Below, in pieces: positions 10,535 to 21,000 of a stretch of 64,000 nt of DNA. Each line of letters opens with the position of its first letter. The first letter of the stretch is position 1. The position numbers and the translations under genes were made by a program. The notes below the pieces were generated by a model that was given only the letters and a program-made list of their open reading frames with translations, did not search any database and had not been told where the DNA came from. Source of the stretch: Synchiropus splendidus (taxonomy: Eukaryota > Chordata > Actinopteri > Syngnathiformes > Callionymidae); assembly GCF_027744825.2 (NCBI RefSeq), contig NC_071347.1, forward strand, positions 21,152,001-21,216,000. The letters run 5' to 3'.

Positions 10535-12727
10535 CTGCACACGGAAGCAGGACCGGTTTAAGCTCGAGGTTTTTCAGAGTTGAACATGACTTTTCTTTAA
10601 AAACGTCTCATTTCTGAACTCAGTTTTGGAGGAGAAAAAGGTCAGAGTTTGGCAAACGCGGGGTGAATGGTGGTTACCCTTTGGGCCCCTCTGGGATGGC
10701 GCCGATGCTGCGACAGGCCTCGATGACGCTGGTCCCCGGCTCCAGCAGCAGCTCGTGGAACGGCGCCTCCCTGAAGAGCTCCTGCAGCTCCAGGTCGCTC
10801 ATCTCCTCCAGGGCCTGGACGCTGCTGTGGAAGAGCGTCCTGGTGCACCTGCCGGCGGGTCAGAAGACGCCGAGGTCAGGAGCCCCAGCACCAGGTTGCT
10901 GCCGTGCCTCACCTCTTGGCGCTCTCCAGCCCCTCCCTGCCGTGCACCAGCTTGGTGACCTCCGCGGCCAGACGCTTCTGCGCCAGCCGTCTGCTGGGAT
11001 CCTCTCGCTGCTGCTGCATCAGGTTCTCCAGCTCCGGCAGCGGCAGGAAGGTGAACAACTTGAGGAACCTGTGGAGAAGCCAGCAGAGTCCCTCACAGCC
11101 GGATCAGATGCCGGGTCAGTGGCAGGCGCTCGCACCGCTCCACGCTGGCGTCCGGCTGCCTGACCAGGAACTGGTAGAGCTCGAAGGGCGACGTCTTGTC
11201 TCGGTTCAGCCACACGGCGTTTCCCGCCGTCTTCCCCAGTTTGTCGCCGACGGAGCTGGTGACCAGTGGGAGGGTCAGGCCGTACACCTCCTCACCGCCC
11301 ATCCTAAGGATCCAGCAATAACTTCAGTATTATCAAAATCAAGCTCAGAATCGCATATTTCCACAGCTAGTTCTCTATATTTTTTATGAAATATTATCAT
11401 ATCCGCCAGTATTAGACTCTAACTATCATCAATTGTTCTTAAATATTAGACTCTTTGGAACAATGGTGAGCCCCGAATAGCAGCAGTGGTTCTGGTGTAT
11501 CTGGAGAATCACTCGCTGAAACATTCACATTTTAACTTAACGGTAAACGACATACGTTTGCGTTAAATACGCGGATTTTTCAACGAGGTTTGGTCTGAAC
11601 TACTTTGCAGCATGCGTTGAACAGCGCCACTCAGTGGTGGCAGACGCAACTACAACTGCATCAGTCAAAAAGTTCCTTACTGCTACAAGAACTAAGAATT
11701 TAAAGTGAAATTACAGCCGATTAAACAGTAAATATGGAAGTATGGCGTGGAATACAGTTTCCCACTCATTAAATACATCAAATGGTTAGAAAATTTGTGT
11801 TCCACTTATAAATAAATAGATCCCATCTAAGCAGCAAAATCATTTTGGGGCCGATATGTAGGGTGTCGCTTCACTAAACATCTGCTTTTATATTTTATAC
11901 CGTAGAGAGAAGTTTGTGTGTCAAATGCGCTGGTTTTCCCCACCAGCTTCGGTTTCCCACCTGTGGATGAAGTCGTGGCCGCTCATGAGATTCCCGAGCT
12001 GGTCGGTGCCGCCCAGCTGGATCCTGCAGCCGTACACCTGGTTCAGGTAGTGGAAGTCGTAGGCCTGGAACACCTGGTAGGTGAACTCGCTCAGACTCAT
12101 GCCGTCGCCGCTCTTGAGCCGCGCCTGGACGCTGTGTCTGCTCAGCATGGTGCCCATCCGGAAGTGCCTGCCGGTGTCCGCCAGGAAGGCCACCAGCTTC
12201 TGCTCCTTGTGCCAGCTCAGGTTGTCCAGCACCGTCACGGTGCCCAGCTTCCGCGAGCCGTCGTGGAACAGCAGCTCGTGGTGCGCGAAGATGCGCTGCA
12301 GACTGTCGCGGATGCTGCGCGTGTTGGCCGCCACCAGCTCCGGCGACAGCCGCTCGCGCTCGCTCGTCCTCCCGCTCGGGTCTCCGATCTGCGCCGTGGC
12401 GCCGCCGAGCACCGCGAGCACGTGGTGCCCGGCGCTGCGGAAGTGCAGCAGGCCGATGACGGCGAGCAGGTTCCCCACGTGGAGGCTGTCGGCGGTGGGG
12501 TCGAAGCCGCAGTAGACGGTCTGAGGCGCGGCCTGGAGCAGCCGCGGCAGCGCGTCCTGCGCCGCCGTGTCCGGGAACGCCTCTTTCAGGAGCCCGCGCT
12601 TGTGTAAACCCAGGAGCAGCCCGTCGCGAGCCCGGGCAGAAGTGCGAAAGTTCGACCCCGAAACCGGCCCGAGAAGATGTGACCCGAGCCGCCAAACACG
12701 GCGGTACCGCACCATGGGTGCCGCCAT
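10375..12727 (-). CDS. yars2: Mitochondrial tyrosyl-tRNA synthetase, five coding exons
   Basis: The enzyme joins tyrosine to mitochondrial tRNA-Tyr with ATP in the matrix. Joining 12727-11961, 11303-11136, 11068-10913, 10848-10678 and 10534-10375 gives 1422 nt in frame, or 473 residues (human 477), and all introns are GT-AG. The N-terminus [10 protein letters not shown] is basic with few acidic residues, as in a targeting peptide. The class I ATP-binding motif appears as HVGN (83-86) after [11 protein letters not shown]. The KMSKS-type loop is KLGKT (277-281). The tyrosine-pocket segments QAYDF and GGTDQLGN are present, and the last exon carries the S4-like RNA-binding tail ending in FYIVKWLGL. 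The start ATG has A at -3 and G at +4. An in-frame extension 20 codons upstream begins in a non-targeting sequence and is disfavoured. No damage is seen. Confidence 0.97.
10678..10848 (-). CDS. yars2: yars2 coding exon 4
   Basis: 171 nt. It encodes [18 protein letters not shown] through [14 protein letters not shown], matching the human linker before the S4-like domain. The acceptor is CCGGCAG and the donor is GTAACC. Confidence 0.95.
10913..11068 (-). CDS. yars2: yars2 coding exon 3
   Basis: 156 nt. It starts after CTCCACAG and encodes [14 protein letters not shown] through [19 protein letters not shown], which lines up with the human anticodon-binding helical domain. The donor is GTGAGG and the following intron is 64 bp. 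Confidence 0.96.
11136..11303 (-). CDS. yars2: yars2 coding exon 2
   Basis: 168 nt. It follows the acceptor CCTTAG, encodes [13 protein letters not shown] through the KLGKT signature loop and [20 protein letters not shown], and stops at SVE plus CG before GTGCGA. The following intron is 67 bp. Confidence 0.96.
11632..11914. repeat. Direct repeat copy 1, in yars2 intron 1
   Basis: It begins AGCGCCACTCAGTGGTGGCA and continues through AACTAAGAATTT, GTGAAATTA, GCCGATTA, TTTCCCAC and AAATGGTTAG to TTCACTAAACATCTGCT. The same succession appears in the same orientation at 12779-13050. The two are clearly similar by eye, with point changes and small gaps in the right half. There are no coding features or obvious transposon termini. 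Confidence 0.8.
11961..12727 (-). CDS. yars2: yars2 coding exon 1
   Basis: This exon of 767 nt encodes residues 1-255 and two bases of codon 256: the targeting peptide, most of the Rossmann catalytic domain and the HVGN motif. It ends in FIH plus AG before the donor GTGGGA. It is very GC-rich. Diverged direct repeats lie on both sides of it. Confidence 0.96.
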
Positions 12728-12778
12728 GTTTGTCCACGTGACCCGAAGGAGCGTGCCCTCAACAGAACTGATGTGTGA

Positions 12779-13050
12779 GAGCGCCACTCGGTGGTGGCAG
12801 ACGCTACTACAACTGTATCAGTCAAAACAACGTTCCTTAGCGTCACAATAACTAAGAATTTATTGTGAAATTATCGCCGATTAGACAGTTAATATGGAGG
12901 TATTGTGTGAAATATTGTTTCCCACCCATTCAATAGATCAAATGGTTAGTACGTTTGCGTTTCGTTTCAGATTATCTGTGTTAATTGTTCTATTTAGGAT
13001 CTCGTTTCACTAAACATCTGCTTCAACACTCAATATTTTATACTGTAAAT
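12779..13050. repeat. Direct repeat copy 2, just upstream of yars2
   Basis: This is the second copy of the repeat at 11632-11914, in the same orientation. It starts 52 bp upstream of the yars2 start codon, so it probably overlaps the yars2 promoter or 5' UTR. Together the copies bracket yars2 exon 1. Confidence 0.8.
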
Positions 13051-13525
13051 AATATCAGAAGTGTGCAAATATAATATAAAAAAGTTCCTGGATCCAGACG
13101 GTGATCCGGATCTCTAACAAAATTCAACCATTTTTTTCCTTGTCCCATTTCACATATTGCCTGAAAGCATCATCCAAATCCTCCCATAAAGTCATTTTGA
13201 AGACAGACAAAACAACGCCGTGGTGAACCAAACCTCACTGGTGGATTGAATTATAAATAAACACAGCCACTCCTCACCTGATCGCAGCTGAACTCTCGCG
13301 TCCTTGATACACGAGAGATTATATATGTTTTTCAAAATGATTTTGTCCCCATAATAAGAACTCTCTAAATAAAGAAGTTCATAAATGCAGATGAAAATGG
13401 AATAAAGCCGTTTTGCCCTCTGGAAAATAGCGCTTAAAGTAGGATTTCCGATTTTCCGTTTTCATGAAGTCTTGTGAGTGAAGCTGGCGCTGCTGTGAAG
13501 CAGAGGAGACACAAACTCATTCTTG
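13051..13525. other. Intergenic sequence between yars2 and ppara
   Basis: AT-rich, with no gene or RNA recognised. Its right edge meets the candidate ppara polyadenylation site. Confidence 0.4.
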
Positions 13526-14520
13526 ATTTTTATTCTTAAAACCATTTAATCTCAACTTGCCATTAATTCATCGACTAGATATACATTCATCAAACATTTA
13601 CAGAATTCTTGCCACGCAAACAGGACACAACCACAACACAGAGCAACACAAACAAATGCAAAAAAACAAAACAAAACAGAAGAACAAACATCTAAATCAT
13701 GTGACTGCTCTCATTCCCGCAAATACGTCCGTCAGGTTTTGGGGTCGTTGTGGTCACCGTCTTTTCGATTGGGGCGTGTGAGCTGTGAGGCTGAGAGGAG
13801 GCGGCGGGACAGTACGCTGAGTCCTGAGCTACTTCAACGAAGGAAGACTGCATTTCCCTGATTTTCTTTTTTTAAACAAAACTTCCCTGGTCACGACAGA
13901 AAAACAAACTTATCTTCACCAGTTCATATCAGCCCGAGTCTGGAGTTAAAGCTAGTCCTTCTCTGGGAGAATGGGGCCCCTAAAGGGTCGACGTGGGCGG
14001 ACGTGGTTTCTGCGATTCTGTCCGAGCCAAAGCGACACCAGACGGACCACGCGGGCATCAGGACCCTCGCTGGGACTCGCTTCTCGATGGCTTCATCCCA
14101 ACAGTAGGTGAAACCAAACCTGCTGCCTGAGCGGTTCAGCGTCGGAGAGACGAGCCCAGAACATCCATTCCTGGTTTGGCTTGTAAGGCACAGGCTGTGA
14201 GCGCTCGCTCTCCTCGCACACGCCAGGATTCAACAAAGCTAAACTGCGGCGGGAGGATCCTGACATTCATCCGGACGACCTCCTGAGCAGAGGCGGCCGG
14301 AGGTCGGTCATCTACGTGTGGCAAATACATGACGAGGCCATGAGGCAGCCGAGACTGAAGGGGACGATAGACGTCAGAGGTCCAAGTTCCAGTGGTGTGT
14401 TGGAAAATCCTCATGGAAAAGGAAGACAGACATGAGCTGGTGTGTTCACACAGTTAGCACCAGAAAGCTAAGGCAAGTGTGCGACTGAGGTACCGAAGCT
14501 ACAGATGCCATCGAAGGCCT

Positions 14521-14560
14521 GGATGGATGGATGGATGGATGGATGGATGGATGGATGGAT
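14521..14560. repeat. (GGAT)10 microsatellite
   Basis: Ten uninterrupted GGAT units lie in the probable ppara 3' UTR. Confidence 0.95.
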
Positions 14561-14707
14561 GTCGAGGTACTTGGTCCAAGCAGTGTGCTACATGTGGAAC
14601 CACCTCAGTGACATGCGTTCACACCGAAGCGACTTCTTCCTGCCTCTGACGTCGGGTTGAAATAGTAGGTCAGCCTGCTTGGGGGCGGGGCTTAGGTTAG
14701 TAGCAAG

Positions 14708-14886
14708 TAGTGAAGGGTCGATGAGGTTTCATGAAACAGTATGCAGATTTTCCACCAGGCCACCAAAGTGTTTGGATTTGAACAACTACTTCAATGAAAC
14801 TCACATCATTTCTAAACCAAGAGCGCCATCTAGTGGCCTCTGAAAGTTAGGACACTGTTTCATGACGCCTCATCGATCCATCACTA
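14708..14886. mobile_element. hAT-like miniature element, 179 bp (copy A)
   Basis: The ends are inverted repeats about 34 bp long: TAGTGAAGGGTCGATGAGG at the left, and TAGTGATGGATCGATGAGG on the reverse strand at the right, each followed by a segment ending TCATGAAACAGT. The flanks GTAGCAAG and GCAGCGAG agree at 6 of 8 positions, as an aged 8-bp hAT target duplication would. It has no transposase. A second copy lies at 49286. Confidence 0.75.
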
Positions 14887-16647
14887 GCAGCGAGCCACTG
14901 TATTCGGGTCCATCAGTTCTGCGATGGTTGGTGAATAAGCTTGGAGTTGTGACACTGTAAACTTCCCACCGTTTCAGGGTCTGACACTAAAGCTTGGACG
15001 GCATCAACCTTTCGGTCGAGGGCCGATACACGAGACGCCTCTGACCGTAACAGTGAGAGGGTGAAAGAGTTAAGCCCCACCCACAAATCCCTCCCTGCAT
15101 CTACCATAGCAACCAGCGAGGCAGTCGCTCAAGAGTATTAACTCCGTTTTCTGCACTGGATTTGAGAGTTCGGACATTTGAAACTCTGTGAATCAACATT
15201 TGCGCGTCGACGCACAGCAACAGATACTGCATTTTCATTACTGCATCACATAGTCGCGGCCAGCAGAGGCAGCAGCGGCGGAGCGTTTGCGGTTCTCAAT
15301 CGTCGTCGTCTGAGCCTTCAAAACTATTTACACTTTGTCAGATTTGTTCTCACAGGAAGAGACTTGCGTAGAAAAACAAGGTCCGCGTGGCATTTCAACA
15401 AAAACTACAACCACTGTACACTTTCAGAGGTTTCACAGCAGAGCAGGATCACTCGGCCCGAGTCAGGCTCCATTTGTTCACCCACATATTTACACGCACT
15501 TCTACTCGCACAAGGTGGGCTCCTGTACTTCCACCTTTGGGAGGACCAGTACCGTCTTTAACCAATAGGGGGAGCAGTTTCTCAACCCTCAGGTGGGTTT
15601 AAGTTTGGTTAGGAGTCCTGGTTCAGTATAGGGTGAGACGATCGGGGAAGCAGGGCCTGTCCTCACGAAGATAGTAGTACAAGGATGTGTGTGTGAACCC
15701 GGAATTCCAGGGATTTGATCGCAGTCTCCAAATCATGACGATTTATACCTCGTACAGTTCAATTCCTTTCCCTCAATGTTGCTTAAAAGAGTAAAAAGTT
15801 TTAAGTCAGAGTTTTTCCATGAAACAGATTTTTATCGTTGGTTTTTAGAGATTTCTTAATTTAAGAAATAATTTCAAGTATAATGTGGTTCAAGACCCTT
15901 GAGTTACTAACGTTGGATAAAGTGGTTTTTCACTTCAATCTCAAATATTTTAGCCATGACTTGGGGCCTTGATGGCAGAAATTCTGACTTTGCAGCTTTG
16001 ATTTGTTTTTTTCCTGGAAAATACTCCTTTGCTTTTCAGAAGAAACTTATGTTGGGACGCCGGCTGTCGACCTCTAACTCACAGTTTTAAACCCAACGCC
16101 TCATTGCTGAACTTCACAGAGCAGAACGTGCACTTTTCCAGGCCCAAGGTCTAATTCACCGCTTGGAACAGGAGCCAAGTCGCATCACTCTCATCCCACC
16201 TTTGACAAACTCTCATCACCTAGATTTGTCGTTTGTTTGGAGTTGGGCATCAGCTAGAAAACCTGAGGTAAACCGTTAAAGAAAAGTGGTTCATGTTAGC
16301 AACGTTAGCTGGTCACTGACATGAACGATGAGATAGCATTGAAGCTAGTTAGCACGGTGAGCTAATCGACTCTGCTGCCGCTTGATAGACTCTGAAACAT
16401 CTGATCATCATCATTTGCATAAATATTTCCGCTTTAAAAATCAAATAAAAAGGTAAAATCTGATTCAACATCATAAAAAAAAACTGATGACTCATCCAGA
16501 ATGCTCCTGAAGTTCATCAGTGCAGCCGACGGAGCGTCTGCTGTGGAGTGTGCGCCCCTGCTGGGAGTCAGGTCCGAGTCAGGCGGGAGCGGACGCCAGC
16601 GGCGAGTGAGGACGGTCGGTGCATAGCTGGGCATCACCATCGCTGGT

Positions 16648-16670
16648 GAGTGTGTGTGTGTGTGTGTGTG
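16648..16670. repeat. GT dinucleotide microsatellite
   Basis: About eleven TG units in the probable ppara 3' UTR. Confidence 0.9.
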
Positions 16671-17784
16671 ATCACGAGCTGCCAGGTTCTGAAGTCACTT
16701 GGGTGATGGCCAGTGAAGAATATGGCTCTTGGATCCTCAGTTAAAAAAAAGCACTCGGAGCGGCGACTCCCAAGTCACTCGTCCACCCGGGGGAACGGCC
16801 TGCGCAGGAGGAGCGGAGACAAACCAAGTAGTGATCCGAGTGACGGAGCTTAAAGTCGAGCTGAAATGCTTCACTGTGTGGAACATCAGGGGCGAAGGTC
16901 AGTCAGTGTTGTGTCCACACCAGCACGCCGACAGGTCACATGACCACCCAGCTAAAAAACCCCAGATTCACTCCTCAGTTTTCTTTACAGAGAGAATCCA
17001 GCTAAAATTTAAATCCTATTAATAAATATAAAAAATCCTCAATATTGACAAAATAGACACTATAATTTTTAGACCTTTTTACTGACAAATATCTTTATTT
17101 TAATTAAAAAAGTCTTTGATCAACTACTTTAACGCCTCATAAATGTGAATTTAAGATTCTCAGGTTTTTATTTCCGTTATTTGAAGTTTGTACTTTAAGT
17201 TAAGTCAAACATCCATTTAAGAATTTTAAAACTGCTGCTTCCGAACTGAGCAACGTAAACCGACTTGAACCATATTGAACCATATCATGTGACTATTCCC
17301 AAAATTGTCCTCAGAAATTAAAAGCTGTGCTTGTGATAAAAAAAAAAAAAATCGGTGCTAGTGTGGACACAAGAAGGCTCGGAGGTGATCAGTGGTCGCC
17401 ATGACGACGAAACAGGAAGAGAACGCCAGGCTGGAAATGGCAAGTGAGAAAGGTTTTCATCTCCTTTCACATGATAAACCTTAGCTAATCCAGGAAGTCC
17501 AACTGCATTTCTGCTGAGAAGAGTTTAGAAAAATAAAAAAGTTGTTCTGTCTCATTTAAGAAAGAAGAAAAAAACCTCCGATGAAGTTTGATTGTCAGAA
17601 AGCGAAGTTCAGGGACGAGAGAGTTGCTGGTTGTCGTCTGTTAGCATGTTAAAAAGTGTCAGGAAAGGGAGCCTCCATCTCTGTGCTGCCATAGGCTGAC
17701 AGCCAAGTCACGTGACTCATTTCAGCTGGTCTTGAAGTGGTGCGCCCCCTAGCTTATCAGCGAGTGCTGGCGTGCTGGCGCTGC

Positions 17785-18029
17785 TCAGTACATGTCTCTG
17801 TAGATCTCCTGCAGGAGCGGGTGCAGCGCCGTGTCCTCAGTCTTCTTGATCTCCTGCACCAACTGAGCGTGCTCGGTGACCAGCTCCCGCAGGTCGGCCA
17901 GCTTCTGCAGCAGCTTGGGGAAGAGGAAGGCGTCGTCCGGGTGGTTGGCCAGCAGGTGGAGCTGCAGCACCTGCACGATCTTCTCCTGCAGTCGCTCTAT
18001 GTGGCCCACGTTCACCAGGCCCGGCCGGT
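17785..18029 (-). CDS. ppara: ppara last coding exon, helices 9-12
   Basis: 245 nt. It encodes [19 protein letters not shown] through [20 protein letters not shown] to the AF-2 helix [10 protein letters not shown] and TGA at 17787-17785. The acceptor is CTCCCCAG. Confidence 0.97.
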
Positions 18030-21000
18030 CTGGGGAGGGAGGAGGGGAGAGTCACGCCGGGTCACACACACACACACCAGCAAGTGGCGCTCTCACCTCC
18101 GCAGCAGATGATGGCGGCCACAAACAGAGCCAGGTCGCTGTCGTCCAGCTCCAGAGCGTTGAACTTCATGGCGAACTGGAACTTGGGCTCCATCATCTCG
18201 CTGAAGGGTCGGCGCAGGCTCTTGAGGAACTCGCGGGTGATGAAGCCCGAGCCGTAGGCCACCAGCAGCCCGTCCTTGTTCATGCAGGACGCCAGCATGG
18301 CGAAGAAGGCCTCGTGCACGCCGTACTTCAGCAGCGTGACTTGGTCGTTCAGGTCCAGGCCGGGGAAGCCCGGGATGGACTTGGCGAACTCCGTCAGCTC
18401 CGTCACGGTTTCCACCGAGGTGTACTGGCAGCAGTGGAAGATCCGGACCTCCACCTCCCGGTCCTTCAGGGTCTCCGCCGTCCCCACCATCTTGGCTACC
18501 AGCGTCTGCTCCGCCAGCTGCAGCGTGTCCATGTCGTGGATGACGAAAGGCTGGCGAGAGAAGAGGAGCCCGGTGAGGCAGGGCCCGGATCAAGGGCTCG
18601 CACGGGACCCACCGGAGTGCTGGTCTTCCCGGTCAGGACGGTCCGGGCTTTAGCTTTGTTCATGTTGAAGTTCTTGAGGTAGGCCTCGTAGATCTGCCGG
18701 GCCAGGGTCTTCTGGTCGGCCAGCTGAGGGTCTTCAACCTCCCGCTCCACCGTCACCATCTCCGCCTTCAGCTTCAGCTTCTCCGACTGGGGCATCCGAC
18801 CGAAGCGGATGGCTGCAGAGGCCAGGCAGAGGTCACGTTTTTTGTTATATAATTATACATTTTTAAACAGAGGTAACGCGCAACTTCACCACTAGGCGGC
18901 GCTGCATCTCCTGCCATGTATCACCAGTAAACAGTCATGAAGCGACCAGGGCAGATGGGGTTTCCTCACCCTCCTAAACTCAAATCCAGGTGAGCGCGGG
19001 ACTGAGCCTGGATTACAGCCAGCAGACGGTCCCATTAGATTACTGGCCGAGGGGCGGACAGATGAGCGGGGGCCGGTCAGCGGCCTGAGCCGGGGAGATT
19101 AGGACCGGAGCGAGCGACTGGTCGCAGCGAGGGGGTGGAGGAGGGCGGCAATCTGCTGAAGGAGCAACTCGATGAAAGAAGATTCCTGGTCATTAACACC
19201 CCCGTAACGTTACGGGGAGGGGGCGTGGGGGTGTTTACGTGAGACCCTTCACACTTGAGTTCAGGTCCCAGGTATTTTTGCATCAGGAACAGTTGGGCGT
19301 CTGCTTCACTGACACACAATGGAGGGCACTCCAATTTCCTCCCACGGTCTAAACACATAGAACTGACGACTCTAACTCATGAGGGGTCCCCCATCTCAGG
19401 TGTCCCCCGAGTCATGACCTCCAATTCACCTCAGGAGTGGAGAATAAAGACGATAGAAGCAACAGAATGCAACACTAAATCAAACTATAAAGTCGAAAAA
19501 CGCAGTCTGGTGAAGACAAAAAGTACATTTCCGGATCATTATTTGTAGTGTTTTAGGACTTAAAATTGAAATGATCGTACAGACTGATCCTTTGCCATGA
19601 CTTGATCTGTCAATCACCATTCATCTACTCGCCTCAAGTCTGTTGTAACACCAAGCTCCGTGTCGATTAGGTTAGAGGGACAAAGATCCAGAATTAGCGC
19701 CGCACTGTTCCCAGTGTCCGACCGCAAGAACTTCAAGGATCCTGTTCCACTGCCACCCGCTGCTCTAGTGTTACCTCAGCTGAAACTCAAGACGGCAGAG
19801 AGACATCAGCTGAGTGGACTCTCACAGTTCAAGCGGGTCGATGACTTCCAGGTGGGTTCACGGACGCGGCTGCTCTGATCAGTCCTCGCATAAGTGCAGC
19901 GACTGGATCCACCTGCGCGACCTCTGACGGCCGACCAGCAAGGACACACACGCGAGCCTGGGTCGTCTCGGGAATGTGTTAGAGAACGCGTGTCTAACCG
20001 GGGACGGCGAGGCCGGGGACGGGTCAGTGTGCCATGTTGTATGTTTACACACTGTAAACAGAGACCTCGCTGTATTCCAAACAAAGACACGCTGAGGGAT
20101 GAGAGACTCTGAGGTGACTAGCTCCAGGTGTCGAGTCATTGTCAGGTCACCTGTTGCCTTCACACACTGGGCAACGATGAAGACAGCAGGCGCATGGACT
20201 GGTTTCTATAGGCTGGTGACTCCAGGATCCTCCTTACAGACCAGTCACCAACTGGGACTCGGACTCGGGCACTAGTCCGTGGAAATCGACACGGGAATGT
20301 GACTGTGAAGGTGGCTGGTGTCCAGTGGATTAAGTCAAGAGGAACCAGTGACGCAAACCTCCAGCAGTTATTTCAGTGGGTTGTACCACAAATGTCGCCG
20401 TCCTACTTGAATTTTCTCTTCATGTCTCGTGTCTAAAATGTGAAGAGGAACTGTCCAACCAAATGATAGCTGTCTGAGACGGACTCCCACAGTCGCTGCC
20501 ATGTCAGCCAAGAAAATGAGCCTAAACCACCTTCACCTCTACAAAGCAAGTCCTAAACAAATCTAAATATTAAAATATCTCTGTCATCTCCAGAAGGGGT
20601 CGGTATCGGACCCACAGAAGGGTTGGAGCTTCACTATCCTACCTCTGACACCAGTGAGGAGGAGCAAATACCCACCAGAAACTTTATTTTAATTCAGTAA
20701 AATCCGCGAGGGTTTGGTGGAGAAATCGCAGCTCGTGGACCTGACACTCCGCCCTCTGCTGGGCAACTCTCCCACTCAAGATAAACACATTTAACGGTGC
20801 ATCAAAGACGATCCCTGCGTCGTGAAACTCGTCTGAGCTGACTGAAGAAAACATCCCAAACAAGACAATGACATGACTGAAACCATCACGGTGAAAGATC
20901 TCTGATGAAGATCGTGAAGCGGCAACACAGCTACACCTGACAACAAGTGTCATTTTCCCTCTGCGGGGACACACGCTTCACTTCACACCTGCTTCAGTTA

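Larger units (their letters stand above)
13526..17784 (-). other. ppara: Probable ppara 3' UTR
   Basis: This segment follows the ppara stop codon, holds no supported gene, and has an AATAAA at 13534-13529 on the minus strand at its far end. A nearer AATAAA at 17099-17094 could give a UTR of about 0.7 kb instead. Mammalian PPARA has a very long 3' UTR, so a 4.2 kb one is plausible. It contains a GGAT microsatellite, a miniature transposon at 14708 and a GT repeat. The extent is inference. Confidence 0.4.

Noticed and set aside
11895..12737. Minus-strand frame of 280 codons overlapping yars2 exon 1
   Set aside because: It is an alternative frame of yars2 exon 1. The other frame carries all synthetase motifs.
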